From NCBI GenBank assembly GCA_942491555.1, contig CALOBN010000005.1, positions 62,001 through 126,000 of the forward strand: a DNA stretch of 64,000 nucleotides. The letters are read 5' to 3'. Both the position numbers and the translations under genes were made by a program. Origin of the DNA: Marinihelvus sp942491555. GTDB lineage: Bacteria; Pseudomonadota; Gammaproteobacteria; Xanthomonadales; SZUA-36. The first letter of the stretch is position 1. The number at the start of each line of letters is the position of its first letter. This document shows, piece after piece, positions 7,729 through 15,957 of the stretch. Under the pieces are notes generated by a model, which worked only from the letters and a program-made list of their open reading frames with translations, was not told where the DNA came from and made no database searches.

Positions 7729-10236
7729 TTGACCGCAGGTATCACCAGGCTGACGCTCCCCGCACGGCTCAAGCTTCACTGGCAACTGTTGCTCCGCTGG
7801 ATACTGCACCTGTGGGTCAAGGCGCAGGTCCTGCCGGATGCTGATGGCAACACCGGCCTGCCGCAAGGCGAGAATGTCTGCTATGTCATGGCAGACTACG
7901 CGTTCTCCTCGGTATTAATCCTCGACCAGGTCTGCGAGCAGCTCCAACTGAACCGCCCGCTGTTGCCGCTGGAGTGCGTGGACACCGAGTCCCGCTCCTA
8001 TGCCGTCCTGCGTCGCTGGAAAGGGCTTATTGTCCGCCGTCCGGTACCGAGACGTAACTCTGAGGTCCTCGCCCGCCTGGTGCGTTACTGCGAGGAGAAC
8101 CCGGATGTGGACATCAAGCTGGTCCCGGTCACGGTAATTGTCGGACGCGCACCGGATAAAGCCGATGGCTTTGCCAAGGTCCTGTTTACCGAGGACTGGG
8201 AGGTCATTGGCCGCTTCCGGCGCCTGCTCAGCACCCTGATCAACGGCCGCGACACCGTGGTCCAGTTCAGCCGGCCCCTCTCACTGCGCCAGTTGCTGGA
8301 TGAGGGCACTGGCAGCGCCCGCTCCGTGCGCAAGGTATCGCGGATACTGCGCACACACTTCCGCCGCGTAAAGACCGCAGTCATCGGTCCGGATCTGTCG
8401 CACCGGCGCACCATGATTGACCGTGTACTGAAGGCGCCGGCGGTCCGCGAAGCCATTCAGGACAAAGCCCGGCGTGACAAGATTTCCACGGAACAGGCCT
8501 CGGAGCAGGCGCTGGAATATGCGCTCGAGATAGCAGCGAACTACTCCTATACCTTCGTGCGCATCGCATTTTTTACCCTCAACTGGTTCCTTGTGAAGGT
8601 GTTTGGCGAGACGCGCGTGTATAACTTCGAGCGTTTCAAGGACCAGTCCCTGGGCAAGGAAGTGGTGTATGTGCCCTGCCACCGCAGCCATGCGGACTAC
8701 ATTTTGCTGTCGTTCCTGCTTTACGTGCGCGGCCTTGCCGTGCCGCACATCGCCGCTGGTATCAATCTGAACCTGCCGGTGATTGGCGGCCTCGCACGTA
8801 TGGGTGGCGCCTTTTTTCTGCGCCGGTCTTTCCGTGCACAAAAACTCTATTCGACGGTATTTTCCGAATACGTCAGCCAGATAATGTCTGATGGTGTGTC
8901 GATCGAATACTTCATTGAGGGCACGCGCAGCCGGACCGGCCGGTTGTTGTCACCCAAGGCCGGTATGCTCGCGATGACGGTGCGTGGCTATCTGCGCAAC
9001 CCGGTCACACCGGTCATTTTCCAGCCGGTCTATATCGGCTATGAGCGGTTGCTCGAGGGCGCCAGTTATACCCAGGAACTGGCCGGCGCTGCCAAGAAAA
9101 AGGAAAGCCTGCTGGACCTGCTGAAAATTCACCGGGTCTTGCGACGCAACCATGGCGAGGCCCATGTCAGCTTCGGCGAACCGATACTGCTGGACGAACT
9201 GCTGGCTGAGTATGATCCGGACTGGCGCGACCAGGCTGGCGAACTGGATGCCCGTCAGCCATGGATGGTCCCGCTGGTAAACGACCTTGGCGACCGCATC
9301 ATACGGCGCATCAATACCACGGCGGATGTTAATCCCGTCAATCTGCTGGCTACCGCCATGCTGGCAACACCCCGCCATGCAATGGATGAACTCGTCCTGC
9401 GCGATCAGCTGGCGCTGTACCAAAAGCTGATTCGTACCGGCCCACTGGGGGGCTCGGTGACGGTAACCGGAAAAGACCCCATCGACATCATCTCGCATGG
9501 CTTTGAGCTGAACTACCTTGAGCGGGTTGAGCACGAACTGGGCGATATCATTCGCGTGGCCGCCAGGGATGCCGTGGGACTCACGTATTTCCGCAACAAC
9601 ACCACCCACCTGTTGGTAATTCCGTCCATGGTGGCCTGTTGCTTCCTGCGTCAGCGGGTCATGAACCGGCAGCATCTTGAGGCCCTGGCCACCGACATTT
9701 ACCCCTATCTGCGCAATGAGCTGTTCCTGCCCTGGCCGATTGAGGACTTTCCGGCCGTACTCGCCGGGACCCTGGAACAGATGCAGACGCTGGGCCTGCT
9801 CGAAATGAACGAGGATGGCAGCCAGGTGCGCCGGTCCGAAGGTGGCAGTGATCAGGCCGCGCAGATCAGCCTGCTGGCGCGCAGCATGATGAATATCCTG
9901 GAGCGCTATTACATCACCTTTGCCGTCCTGGCCAAGAACGGTTCAGGCAAACTGAATCGCCCGGAGCTGGAGCGTCTGTGTATTCTCACCGCGCAGCGCA
10001 TTTCGCTGTTGCAGGAATTTGAAGCGCCGGAATTCTATGACCGCAGCCTGTTTAAGCAATTTATCCAGGAGCTTCGTAACCAGGGTGTCCTGGTCAGCAA
10101 CAATGAGAACCGCATTGAATTTGGCGAGCGCCTGTACCGTATGAGTGATGACTCGAGACTGTTCCTGGAAAAGGGCATCCGGCATGGCATCATCCAGATT
10201 GCACCGCATGAGAAACCGGAACAGATCGGGAGCTAA
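7729..10236 (+). CDS. plsB: Glycerol-3-phosphate 1-O-acyltransferase PlsB
   Basis: Inner-membrane enzyme that acylates sn-glycerol-3-phosphate, the first step of phospholipid synthesis. Acyltransferase block I is CHRSHADYILLS, followed by GGAFFLRRSF, EGTRSRTGRL and a later PVYIGYERLLEG, as in E. coli PlsB. The reading frame is open from a GTG at 7570, but that part crosses a terminator-like hairpin. TTG 7729 has an excellent GGAGGG at 7717-7722 and yields 835 residues (E. coli 807), so it is preferred. Expression may be governed by the palindrome and hairpins upstream. Its TAA is only 6 bases from the stop of the convergent DUF465 gene. Confidence 0.94.
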   Translation: MTAGITRLTLPARLKLHWQLLLRWILHLWVKAQVLPDADGNTGLPQGENVCYVMADYAFSSVLILDQVCEQLQLNRPLLPLECVDTESRSYAVLRRWKGLIVRRPVPRRNSEVLARLVRYCEENPDVDIKLVPVTVIVGRAPDKADGFAKVLFTEDWEVIGRFRRLLSTLINGRDTVVQFSRPLSLRQLLDEGTGSARSVRKVSRILRTHFRRVKTAVIGPDLSHRRTMIDRVLKAPAVREAIQDKARRDKISTEQASEQALEYALEIAANYSYTFVRIAFFTLNWFLVKVFGETRVYNFERFKDQSLGKEVVYVPCHRSHADYILLSFLLYVRGLAVPHIAAGINLNLPVIGGLARMGGAFFLRRSFRAQKLYSTVFSEYVSQIMSDGVSIEYFIEGTRSRTGRLLSPKAGMLAMTVRGYLRNPVTPVIFQPVYIGYERLLEGASYTQELAGAAKKKESLLDLLKIHRVLRRNHGEAHVSFGEPILLDELLAEYDPDWRDQAGELDARQPWMVPLVNDLGDRIIRRINTTADVNPVNLLATAMLATPRHAMDELVLRDQLALYQKLIRTGPLGGSVTVTGKDPIDIISHGFELNYLERVEHELGDIIRVAARDAVGLTYFRNNTTHLLVIPSMVACCFLRQRVMNRQHLEALATDIYPYLRNELFLPWPIEDFPAVLAGTLEQMQTLGLLEMNEDGSQVRRSEGGSDQAAQISLLARSMMNILERYYITFAVLAKNGSGKLNRPELERLCILTAQRISLLQEFEAPEFYDRSLFKQFIQELRNQGVLVSNNENRIEFGERLYRMSDDSRLFLEKGIRHGIIQIAPHEKPEQIGS

Positions 10237-10242
10237 AGCCTG

Positions 10243-10449
10243 TCAGGCATCCAGATCAGGTATCTGCCGTGACTCGAGGTAGGCGATAAAGTCACGAAGT
10301 TTTAGTTTGCGCTTCTTCAGGCGCCGCACCCCCAGCTGATCAACCGAGGCGCTTTCGACGAGTTCGGCGATGGCCCGGTCGAGATCCCGGTGCTCCTCGC
10401 GCAGTTCGGCGATCTTGCGGGAAACTTCGGCGGGGTCGCTTAAATTCAT
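10243..10449 (-). CDS. Small DUF465 (YdcH-like) protein
   Basis: Sixty-eight residues, nearly all charged helix: EVSRKIAELREEHRDLDRAI, a middle VRRLKKRKLKLRD and a short tail. The RLKKRKLxLRD block is the hallmark of the DUF465/YdcH family of small helical-hairpin proteins, whose role is unsettled. No signal peptide. It is convergent with plsB across a 6-bp gap without a terminator between them. Confidence 0.85.
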   Translation of the reverse strand: MNLSDPAEVSRKIAELREEHRDLDRAIAELVESASVDQLGVRRLKKRKLKLRDFIAYLESRQIPDLDA

Positions 10450-10585
10450 CGGGCTGTTCTGCTGCTACTGTGATGCTGGCTGGATGCTGCGCTGGCCGCT
10501 GGATTACTTTCAACGGTATCCTTGCACTATAGCATTCCGGTCGCCCGCCATGGCGTCAAGACAAGCACAGGATAAGGGAATATTT

Positions 10586-11704
10586 ATGGACCGCAGAAAA
10601 TTCGTTACCGCCGCCGGCCTGGCCGGTGCGGCCGGCGCCCTCGCCTCATGCAGCAGGACATCCACCGACAACGCCAACTGCGCGGAAGGCGGCAGTCAGA
10701 AAACCTTTGAATGGAAAATGGTGACCGCCTGGCCAAAGGACTTCCCCGGCCTCGGCACAGGTGCAAACCGGCTGGCGGAATATATCGGCCGCCTCAGCAA
10801 TGGCCGCCTCACGGTCAAGGTCTACGGCGGTGGCGAGCTGGTGCCGCCTTTCGAGGTGTTTGATGCCGTCTCACGGGGCACGGCCGAGATGGGGCACTCA
10901 ACGAGCTATTACTGGAAGGGCAAGGTGCCGGCAGCCCAGTTGTTTTGCACGGCGCCCTTCGGACTCACAGCGCAGGAAATCAACGGCTGGTTCTACTACG
11001 GCGATGCCCTGGAACTCTACCAGGAGGCTTACGCACCTTTCGGCATACGTCCGTTTCCCGCCGGGAACTCGGGCACGCAGATGGGCGGGTGGTTCAATAA
11101 GGAAATCAACTCCCTTGATGACATCCAGGGCCTGAAGATGCGTATTCCGGGACTGGGCGGCGAAGTCCTGCGCCGCGCCGGAGGCACGCCGGTCACGACG
11201 CCTGGCGCTGAGGTCTTCACGGCGCTGCAGACCGGCACCATTGATGCCGCCGAGTGGGTCGGACCCTACAACGATCTCGCCCTGGGCCTGTTCCGCGCCG
11301 GTAAATATTATTACTACCCGGGCTGGCAGGAGACCGGTTCCAGCGTCGAAGCCCTGGTTAACATCGAGGCCTTCAACGCCTTGCCGCAGGACTTACAGGA
11401 TATTGTCGAAATCGCGGCACAAGCCGTAAACACCGACATGCTCGCCGACTTCACCTATCACAATGCACAGGCCCTCAAGACCCTGGTTGAAGAACATGGT
11501 GTTCAGCTGCGGGCCTTTCCGGACGATGTGATGACGGTGCTGCGGGATATTACCTGGGAGTACTTTGAAGAACTGGCCGAGGGTGACCCGCTGTTCCGTC
11601 GCTGCCTGGACTCCTACCGCAACTACTACGAGGCGGTTACGCCTTACACCCGCATTGCGGAACAGCACCTTATGAACCTTCGCCCCCTGCCAGAACCGGG
11701 CTGA
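10586..11704 (+). CDS. TRAP transporter substrate-binding protein, DctP/FcbT1 type
   Basis: Extracytoplasmic solute receptor of 372 residues. The N-terminus DRRKFVTAAG carries a twin-arginine motif, and LASC at residues 19-22 is a lipobox, so the protein is probably Tat-exported and lipidated. The mature start FEWKMVTAWPKDFPGLGTGA is typical of the mannitol/chloroaromatic (FcbT1-like) branch; GAEVFTALQTGTIDAAEWVGP is the DctP signature region. ATG 10586 is preceded by AGGATAAGG; upstream in-frame codons belong to the DUF465 antisense region. The ligand is unknown. The large permease gene lies convergently 56 bases beyond the stop, and no small subunit is near. Confidence 0.92.
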   Translation: MDRRKFVTAAGLAGAAGALASCSRTSTDNANCAEGGSQKTFEWKMVTAWPKDFPGLGTGANRLAEYIGRLSNGRLTVKVYGGGELVPPFEVFDAVSRGTAEMGHSTSYYWKGKVPAAQLFCTAPFGLTAQEINGWFYYGDALELYQEAYAPFGIRPFPAGNSGTQMGGWFNKEINSLDDIQGLKMRIPGLGGEVLRRAGGTPVTTPGAEVFTALQTGTIDAAEWVGPYNDLALGLFRAGKYYYYPGWQETGSSVEALVNIEAFNALPQDLQDIVEIAAQAVNTDMLADFTYHNAQALKTLVEEHGVQLRAFPDDVMTVLRDITWEYFEELAEGDPLFRRCLDSYRNYYEAVTPYTRIAEQHLMNLRPLPEPG

Positions 11705-11760
11705 ACCGGGTATCCGGGTCTGGCACCTGATTCAGTCAGGCTGGTGGAAATGCCGGCGGC

Positions 11761-13134
11761 TCAGCCGTAGATCTTGCCGGGTAACCAGGTCGCAATGGCC
11801 GGCCACAGACTGAGGGCCACCAGCATCAGCAGCTGGATGGCGATAAACGGCATGACGCCTTTGTAGATGTCTGTTGTCGGCACCGTTTCAGGCGTCACAC
11901 TGCGCAGGTAGAACAAACTGAAGCCAAAGGGCGGTGTGAGAAAAGAGGTTTGCAGGTTGACCGCGATCATGATGCCCAGCCAGATCGGGTCAACCCCCAT
12001 GGCCAGCAGTGCCGGCCCCACCACGGGTATCACGATATACGTGATCTCAATAAAATCCAGGACAAACCCGAGCAGAAACAGCGCCAGCATGACCACGAGC
12101 ATGGCTGTTGTCACACCACCCGGTAACGCCGCCAGCAACTGCTCGACATATTCATCACCACCCAGGCCACGGAAAACCAGGGCAAAAAGTGAGGCGCCGA
12201 TCAGAATCATGAATACCATGGCGCTGACCCGGGCAGATTGCATCACGGTCTCGCGCAGGTTCCCGAAGTTCAGCTTGCCGCGCAAAGCAGCCAACAGCAT
12301 GGCGCCCACGGCGCCCACAGACGCTGCCTCGGTCGGTGTGGCGATGCCTTTGAGAATGGACCCCAGCACTGCGACAATCAGAAACAGGGGGCCGGAAATC
12401 AATAACAGCAGACGGCCAAAACTTACCCGTTCACTGGCCGCATTGGATGCTGGCGGCATGGTTTCCGGCTTGAAAAAGGCCAGCCCTACCAGGTAGAGCA
12501 TGTACAGCGCTACCAGCGCCAGACCGGGCAGCATGGCTCCGGCAAACAACTCACCGACCGAAACGGTCTCGGGACTGAACTGACCCATGCGCAGCTGTGC
12601 CTGCTGGTAGGCGTTGGACAGCACATCGGCGAGCAGAATCAGGACAATGGATGGCGGAATGATCTGCCCCAGGGTGCCGGCAGCGCAGATGGAACCGGTG
12701 GCGACAGTTCCGCGATACCCCTGGTTCAACATGGTCGGCAGTGACAGCAGGCCCATGGTCACCACGGTAGCGCCCACAATTCCGGTGCTGGCCGCCATCA
12801 GGGCACCGACCATCATCACGGCAAGACCCAGCCCGCCCGGCAAGCGATGCATCAACTGCGCCAGGGCGCGCAGCAGTTCGTCCGCCAGGCGCGAACGCTC
12901 CAGCATCACACCCATGAACACGAAGACCGGCACGGCGATCAGTGTTTCGTTGGTCATGATGCCAAAAATACGGTTAGGGAAAGCCTCCAGGAAAACCGGG
13001 TCGAACACCCCAAACGCGGCTCCGATACCGGCGAACAGCAAAGCCACGCCCGCCAGCGTAAAGGCGACGGGGAAGCCCGCCATCAACGCCAGCGCGACAA
13101 CAAGGAAAAGCAGCAGGGACAGGAGTCCGGACAT
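11761..13134 (-). CDS. TRAP transporter large permease, DctM/FcbT3 type
   Basis: Very hydrophobic protein of 457 residues with about a dozen membrane segments. DctM family marks include FMGVMLERSRLADELL, GASTGIVGATVVTMGL (from residue about 113), GTLGQIIPPSIVLILLADVLSN and the C-terminal NLQTSFLTPPFGFSLFYLR. DctM is the sodium-coupled transport subunit that works with DctP and the small subunit DctQ. It is convergent with the DctP gene instead of co-directional. No DctQ gene occurs on either side in this window, and the protein is too short to contain a fused one, so the partner must be encoded elsewhere or be missing. Confidence 0.94.
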   Translation of the reverse strand: MSGLLSLLLFLVVALALMAGFPVAFTLAGVALLFAGIGAAFGVFDPVFLEAFPNRIFGIMTNETLIAVPVFVFMGVMLERSRLADELLRALAQLMHRLPGGLGLAVMMVGALMAASTGIVGATVVTMGLLSLPTMLNQGYRGTVATGSICAAGTLGQIIPPSIVLILLADVLSNAYQQAQLRMGQFSPETVSVGELFAGAMLPGLALVALYMLYLVGLAFFKPETMPPASNAASERVSFGRLLLLISGPLFLIVAVLGSILKGIATPTEAASVGAVGAMLLAALRGKLNFGNLRETVMQSARVSAMVFMILIGASLFALVFRGLGGDEYVEQLLAALPGGVTTAMLVVMLALFLLGFVLDFIEITYIVIPVVGPALLAMGVDPIWLGIMIAVNLQTSFLTPPFGFSLFYLRSVTPETVPTTDIYKGVMPFIAIQLLMLVALSLWPAIATWLPGKIYG

Positions 13135-13573
13135 GGTCGGGTTTAGGGTCTCCGTGGTTAACGGGCTTCCCGGCCGGGCATCAGGGCCGGGTTGCCAGGC
13201 GGAATTCTAACACCCCGCCACGCTGGCCAATGCCATGGACCGCGGGTTTTTTATTCACAAGAGCCCGGCAGAAAAATAAAATCAGGGTGTTGGCAAAACT
13301 CTGCGATATTGGTTTTCGAAAAATATTATATGTATATGTTTTTCCGATATTTTAACTGGTGTTTAGAAAAATGGCTGGAACTTGTAAATCCTCGCCAAAC
13401 CATGCGATTAAAGGTTTCACGAGATTTGTTCACAGACTTATCCACAGGCAGTGCAGGTTTATTTGCGGGGTATTTTTCCGATTAGCACATCCCTTTACCT
13501 CCAGCGCACCATTAAGGCACGCAAGGGTTTACAATACTGCCCCTTCAACGCACCGCTGCGAAGGTCGAGTCCT
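13135..13573. other. Divergent intergenic region before dctM and argS
   Basis: About 440 bases without a convincing gene. It holds the promoters of the two divergent genes. An AT-rich tract at about 13311-13365 includes GAAAAA...TTTTTC arms (13317-13344) around an alternating A/T run. A pair of DnaA-box-like sequences follows (13426-13446). Small open frames here have no recognisable product. Confidence 0.6.
13426..13446 (+). promoter_or_regulatory. Tandem DnaA-box-like sites
   Basis: TTGTTCACA (13426-13434, one mismatch to the TTATNCACA consensus) and TTATCCACA (13438-13446, a perfect match) are in the same orientation with a 3-base gap, next to an AT-rich tract. They lie about 130 bases before argS. 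Confidence 0.4.
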
Positions 13574-15334
13574 TTGAAGAAACATATCGAGGAATTGCTG
13601 ATTCAGTCCCTGCTTCACCTCAAGCGGGATGGCATTGTGCCGGCAGACATGGACATTGAGCCGCAGCTGGAACGCACGCGTTCCGTGGAGCACGGTGACT
13701 ATGCATCCAATATGGCGATGGTGCTGGCCAAAGCAGCCGGCAAACCGCCGCGCGAACTGGCCCAGGACATTATTGATCGCCTGCCGGCGTCCCGCCAGGT
13801 ATCTGCCACGGAGATTGCCGGGCCCGGATTTATCAACTTTTTCCTGACCCACCTGGCCCTGACCAGCGTGATCAAAGATGCCCTCAAGCAGCAAACCGAC
13901 TTTGGGCGTGAGCCGCTTGATCCGGACCGGCGAATCACCGTTGAGTATGTATCTGCTAACCCGACCGGCCCGCTGCATGTGGGCCATGGCCGCGGTGCAG
14001 CTTACGGAGCCAGCCTGTCGAGTATTCTGAATGCAGCAGGCTTCAATGTGCAGCGGGAGTACTATGTCAATGACAACGGCAGGCAGATGGATATTCTGGC
14101 CGTCAGCGTCTGGCTGCGCTACCTGGAGCTGTGCGGCGAACGCACTCATTTCCCTGACAATGGCTACCAGGGTGATTACATTTTTGACATCGCGCGCGAC
14201 GTACGTAGCGAGATCGGCGACAAATGGCGGTTTACGAGTTTCGATCTGACTGACGGCTTACCCCAGGATGGTACGGCCGGTGGCGACAGCGAACTGTATG
14301 TAGACGCCCTGATTGCCCGGGCCAGGAAACTCATGGGTGAGAAGGGATACCGGGTGTTTTACGAGGCGGCCCTGAACAGCATTCTTGGCGACATCCAGGA
14401 GGACCTTGAGGAATTCGGCGTAGAGTTTGATGAATGGTTTTCTGAGGCGGGACTTGAAGAAAGCGGCGCCATCGAACACGCCATCGACCGGCTCCGCGAA
14501 AATGGACACCTGTATGAAAAAGATGGCGCCACGTGGTTTCGTGCCTCCGAGCTGGGTGACGAGAAGGACCGGGTGGTTGTTCGCGAAAATGGACGCGCGA
14601 CCTATTTCGCCTCGGACATTGCCTACTTTCTGAACAAGATTGAACGTGGTTTTGACAGTGCGCTCTACGTTTTTGGCGCCGACCACCATGGTTACATCGC
14701 ACGCCTGAAGGCCGCAGCAATGGGGCTCGGTGAAGACCCCGAGCGACTTGAGATTCTGCTGGTGCAGTTCGCCGTTCTGTACCGCAACGGACGCAAAGTA
14801 CAAATGTCCACCCGGTCTGGCCAGTTCATCACCCTGCGTGAGCTGCGTGACGAAGTAGGCACCGATGCCGCGCGCTTCTTTTACGTGATGCGATCCCATG
14901 AACAGCACCTGGATTTCGATCTGGACCTGGCCAAGTCACGCAGCAATGACAACCCGGTGTATTACGTCCAGTATGCCCATGCGCGCATCTGCAGCGTGTT
15001 TCGTAATCTCGAGGGAATGGACCTGAACCACAACTCAGCGATTGGCGAGGCCGCCCTGGATCTGCTCACGGAAGATCGTGAAATGGGCCTGCTGCGCGCT
15101 GTGAGCCGATACCCGGAAGTCATCGAGTCCTCTGCACGGCTGCGGGCTCCACACATGGTGGCCTACTACCTGGGCGAGCTTGCGACTGAGTTTCATGGCT
15201 ATTACAACGCACATCAGTTTCTGGTCGAGGATGAAAACCTGCGCAACGCGCGGCTCAACCTGATCGAGGCAACCCGAATTGCGCTGGCCAACGGACTTGA
15301 GCTGCTGGGAATCTCGGCACCGGAGGAAATGTAA
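13574..15334 (+). CDS. argS: Arginyl-tRNA synthetase ArgS
   Basis: Class I aminoacyl-tRNA synthetase charging tRNA-Arg. The class I HIGH signature is NPTGPLHVGHGRGAAYG, and the KMSK-equivalent loop is VQMSTRSG. The N-terminal Add1 domain begins LKKHIEELLIQSLL. TTG 13574, preceded by AAGGTCGAG, gives 586 residues (E. coli 577); the open frame extends to 13451 but would add 41 residues unlike the family. The TAA shares its last base with the ATG of the next gene. Confidence 0.96.
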   Translation: MKKHIEELLIQSLLHLKRDGIVPADMDIEPQLERTRSVEHGDYASNMAMVLAKAAGKPPRELAQDIIDRLPASRQVSATEIAGPGFINFFLTHLALTSVIKDALKQQTDFGREPLDPDRRITVEYVSANPTGPLHVGHGRGAAYGASLSSILNAAGFNVQREYYVNDNGRQMDILAVSVWLRYLELCGERTHFPDNGYQGDYIFDIARDVRSEIGDKWRFTSFDLTDGLPQDGTAGGDSELYVDALIARARKLMGEKGYRVFYEAALNSILGDIQEDLEEFGVEFDEWFSEAGLEESGAIEHAIDRLRENGHLYEKDGATWFRASELGDEKDRVVVRENGRATYFASDIAYFLNKIERGFDSALYVFGADHHGYIARLKAAAMGLGEDPERLEILLVQFAVLYRNGRKVQMSTRSGQFITLRELRDEVGTDAARFFYVMRSHEQHLDFDLDLAKSRSNDNPVYYVQYAHARICSVFRNLEGMDLNHNSAIGEAALDLLTEDREMGLLRAVSRYPEVIESSARLRAPHMVAYYLGELATEFHGYYNAHQFLVEDENLRNARLNLIEATRIALANGLELLGISAPEEM

Positions 15335-15885
15335 TGGCCACCCGCAAAAGACGCAGCAGGACAACTAAGAAAAGCTCACCGGCGGGCTGGTTTATCGGCG
15401 GAATCGTGCTCGGCCTGATCGCCGCCGTAACGTTGTATATGAAGGGATTCATTCCTGCCGGACCGGAACGCGAGGAAGAACTGCCACGGCCACAGGACAA
15501 TGCAGATTCGGAACTCGTCGAGGAACAGTCCTCACCGGATCCACGTTATGACTTCTTTACGGTTTTGCCGGAAATGGAAGTGGTCGTTCCGGAGCGCGAA
15601 CTGACTGTCAAAGCCGAGCCGGAACCGGATACCCTGGAAGCCAGCGCTCAGGCTGAAGCATTCCTGCTGCAGGCCGGATCGTTTCGGAATGCTGCAGATG
15701 CGGACCAGATGAAAGCGCGCCTGGCCTTGCTGGGAGCCGTAGCCACTGTGCAGACGGTGAACGTGGATGGACAGACCTGGCATCGCGTTCGGCTCGGACC
15801 CATCGAGGGAGCCCGCGCGACGGATCAGTTGCGCCGCCAGCTACAGGACAATGGCATGGACGTTCTGGTGCTTAAAGCCCAATAG
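15334..15885 (+). CDS. FtsN-like SPOR-domain membrane protein
   Basis: 183 residues: a basic cytoplasmic N-terminus (RKRRSRTTKKS), one membrane helix (about 17-38, WFIGGIVLGLIAAVTLYM), an acidic periplasmic linker, and a C-terminal SPOR domain (about 108-183, FLLQAGSFRNAADADQMKARL). SPOR domains bind denuded septal peptidoglycan; the topology and the position after argS are those of FtsN-like division proteins in Pseudomonas relatives. TAATG overlap with argS implies translational coupling. FtsN itself cannot be proved because the short essential region is too divergent to recognise. Confidence 0.85.
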   Translation: MATRKRRSRTTKKSSPAGWFIGGIVLGLIAAVTLYMKGFIPAGPEREEELPRPQDNADSELVEEQSSPDPRYDFFTVLPEMEVVVPERELTVKAEPEPDTLEASAQAEAFLLQAGSFRNAADADQMKARLALLGAVATVQTVNVDGQTWHRVRLGPIEGARATDQLRRQLQDNGMDVLVLKAQ

Positions 15886-15957
15886 GCCTTGCGCCTCCCC
15901 GGCCCTTTCGTTCACCACTTTAACTCCTGCCCGGGACGCCCGCACCCGGGTACCCGA

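Noticed and set aside
11704..11760. Terminator between dctP and dctM
   Set aside because: Only a 5-bp stem (CCTGA/TCAGG) without a T-run.
13311..13446. Chromosomal origin oriC
   Set aside because: Only two DnaA-like boxes and none of the usual neighbours (dnaA, dnaN, mnmG, rpmH, parAB). Kept as DnaA-like sites only.
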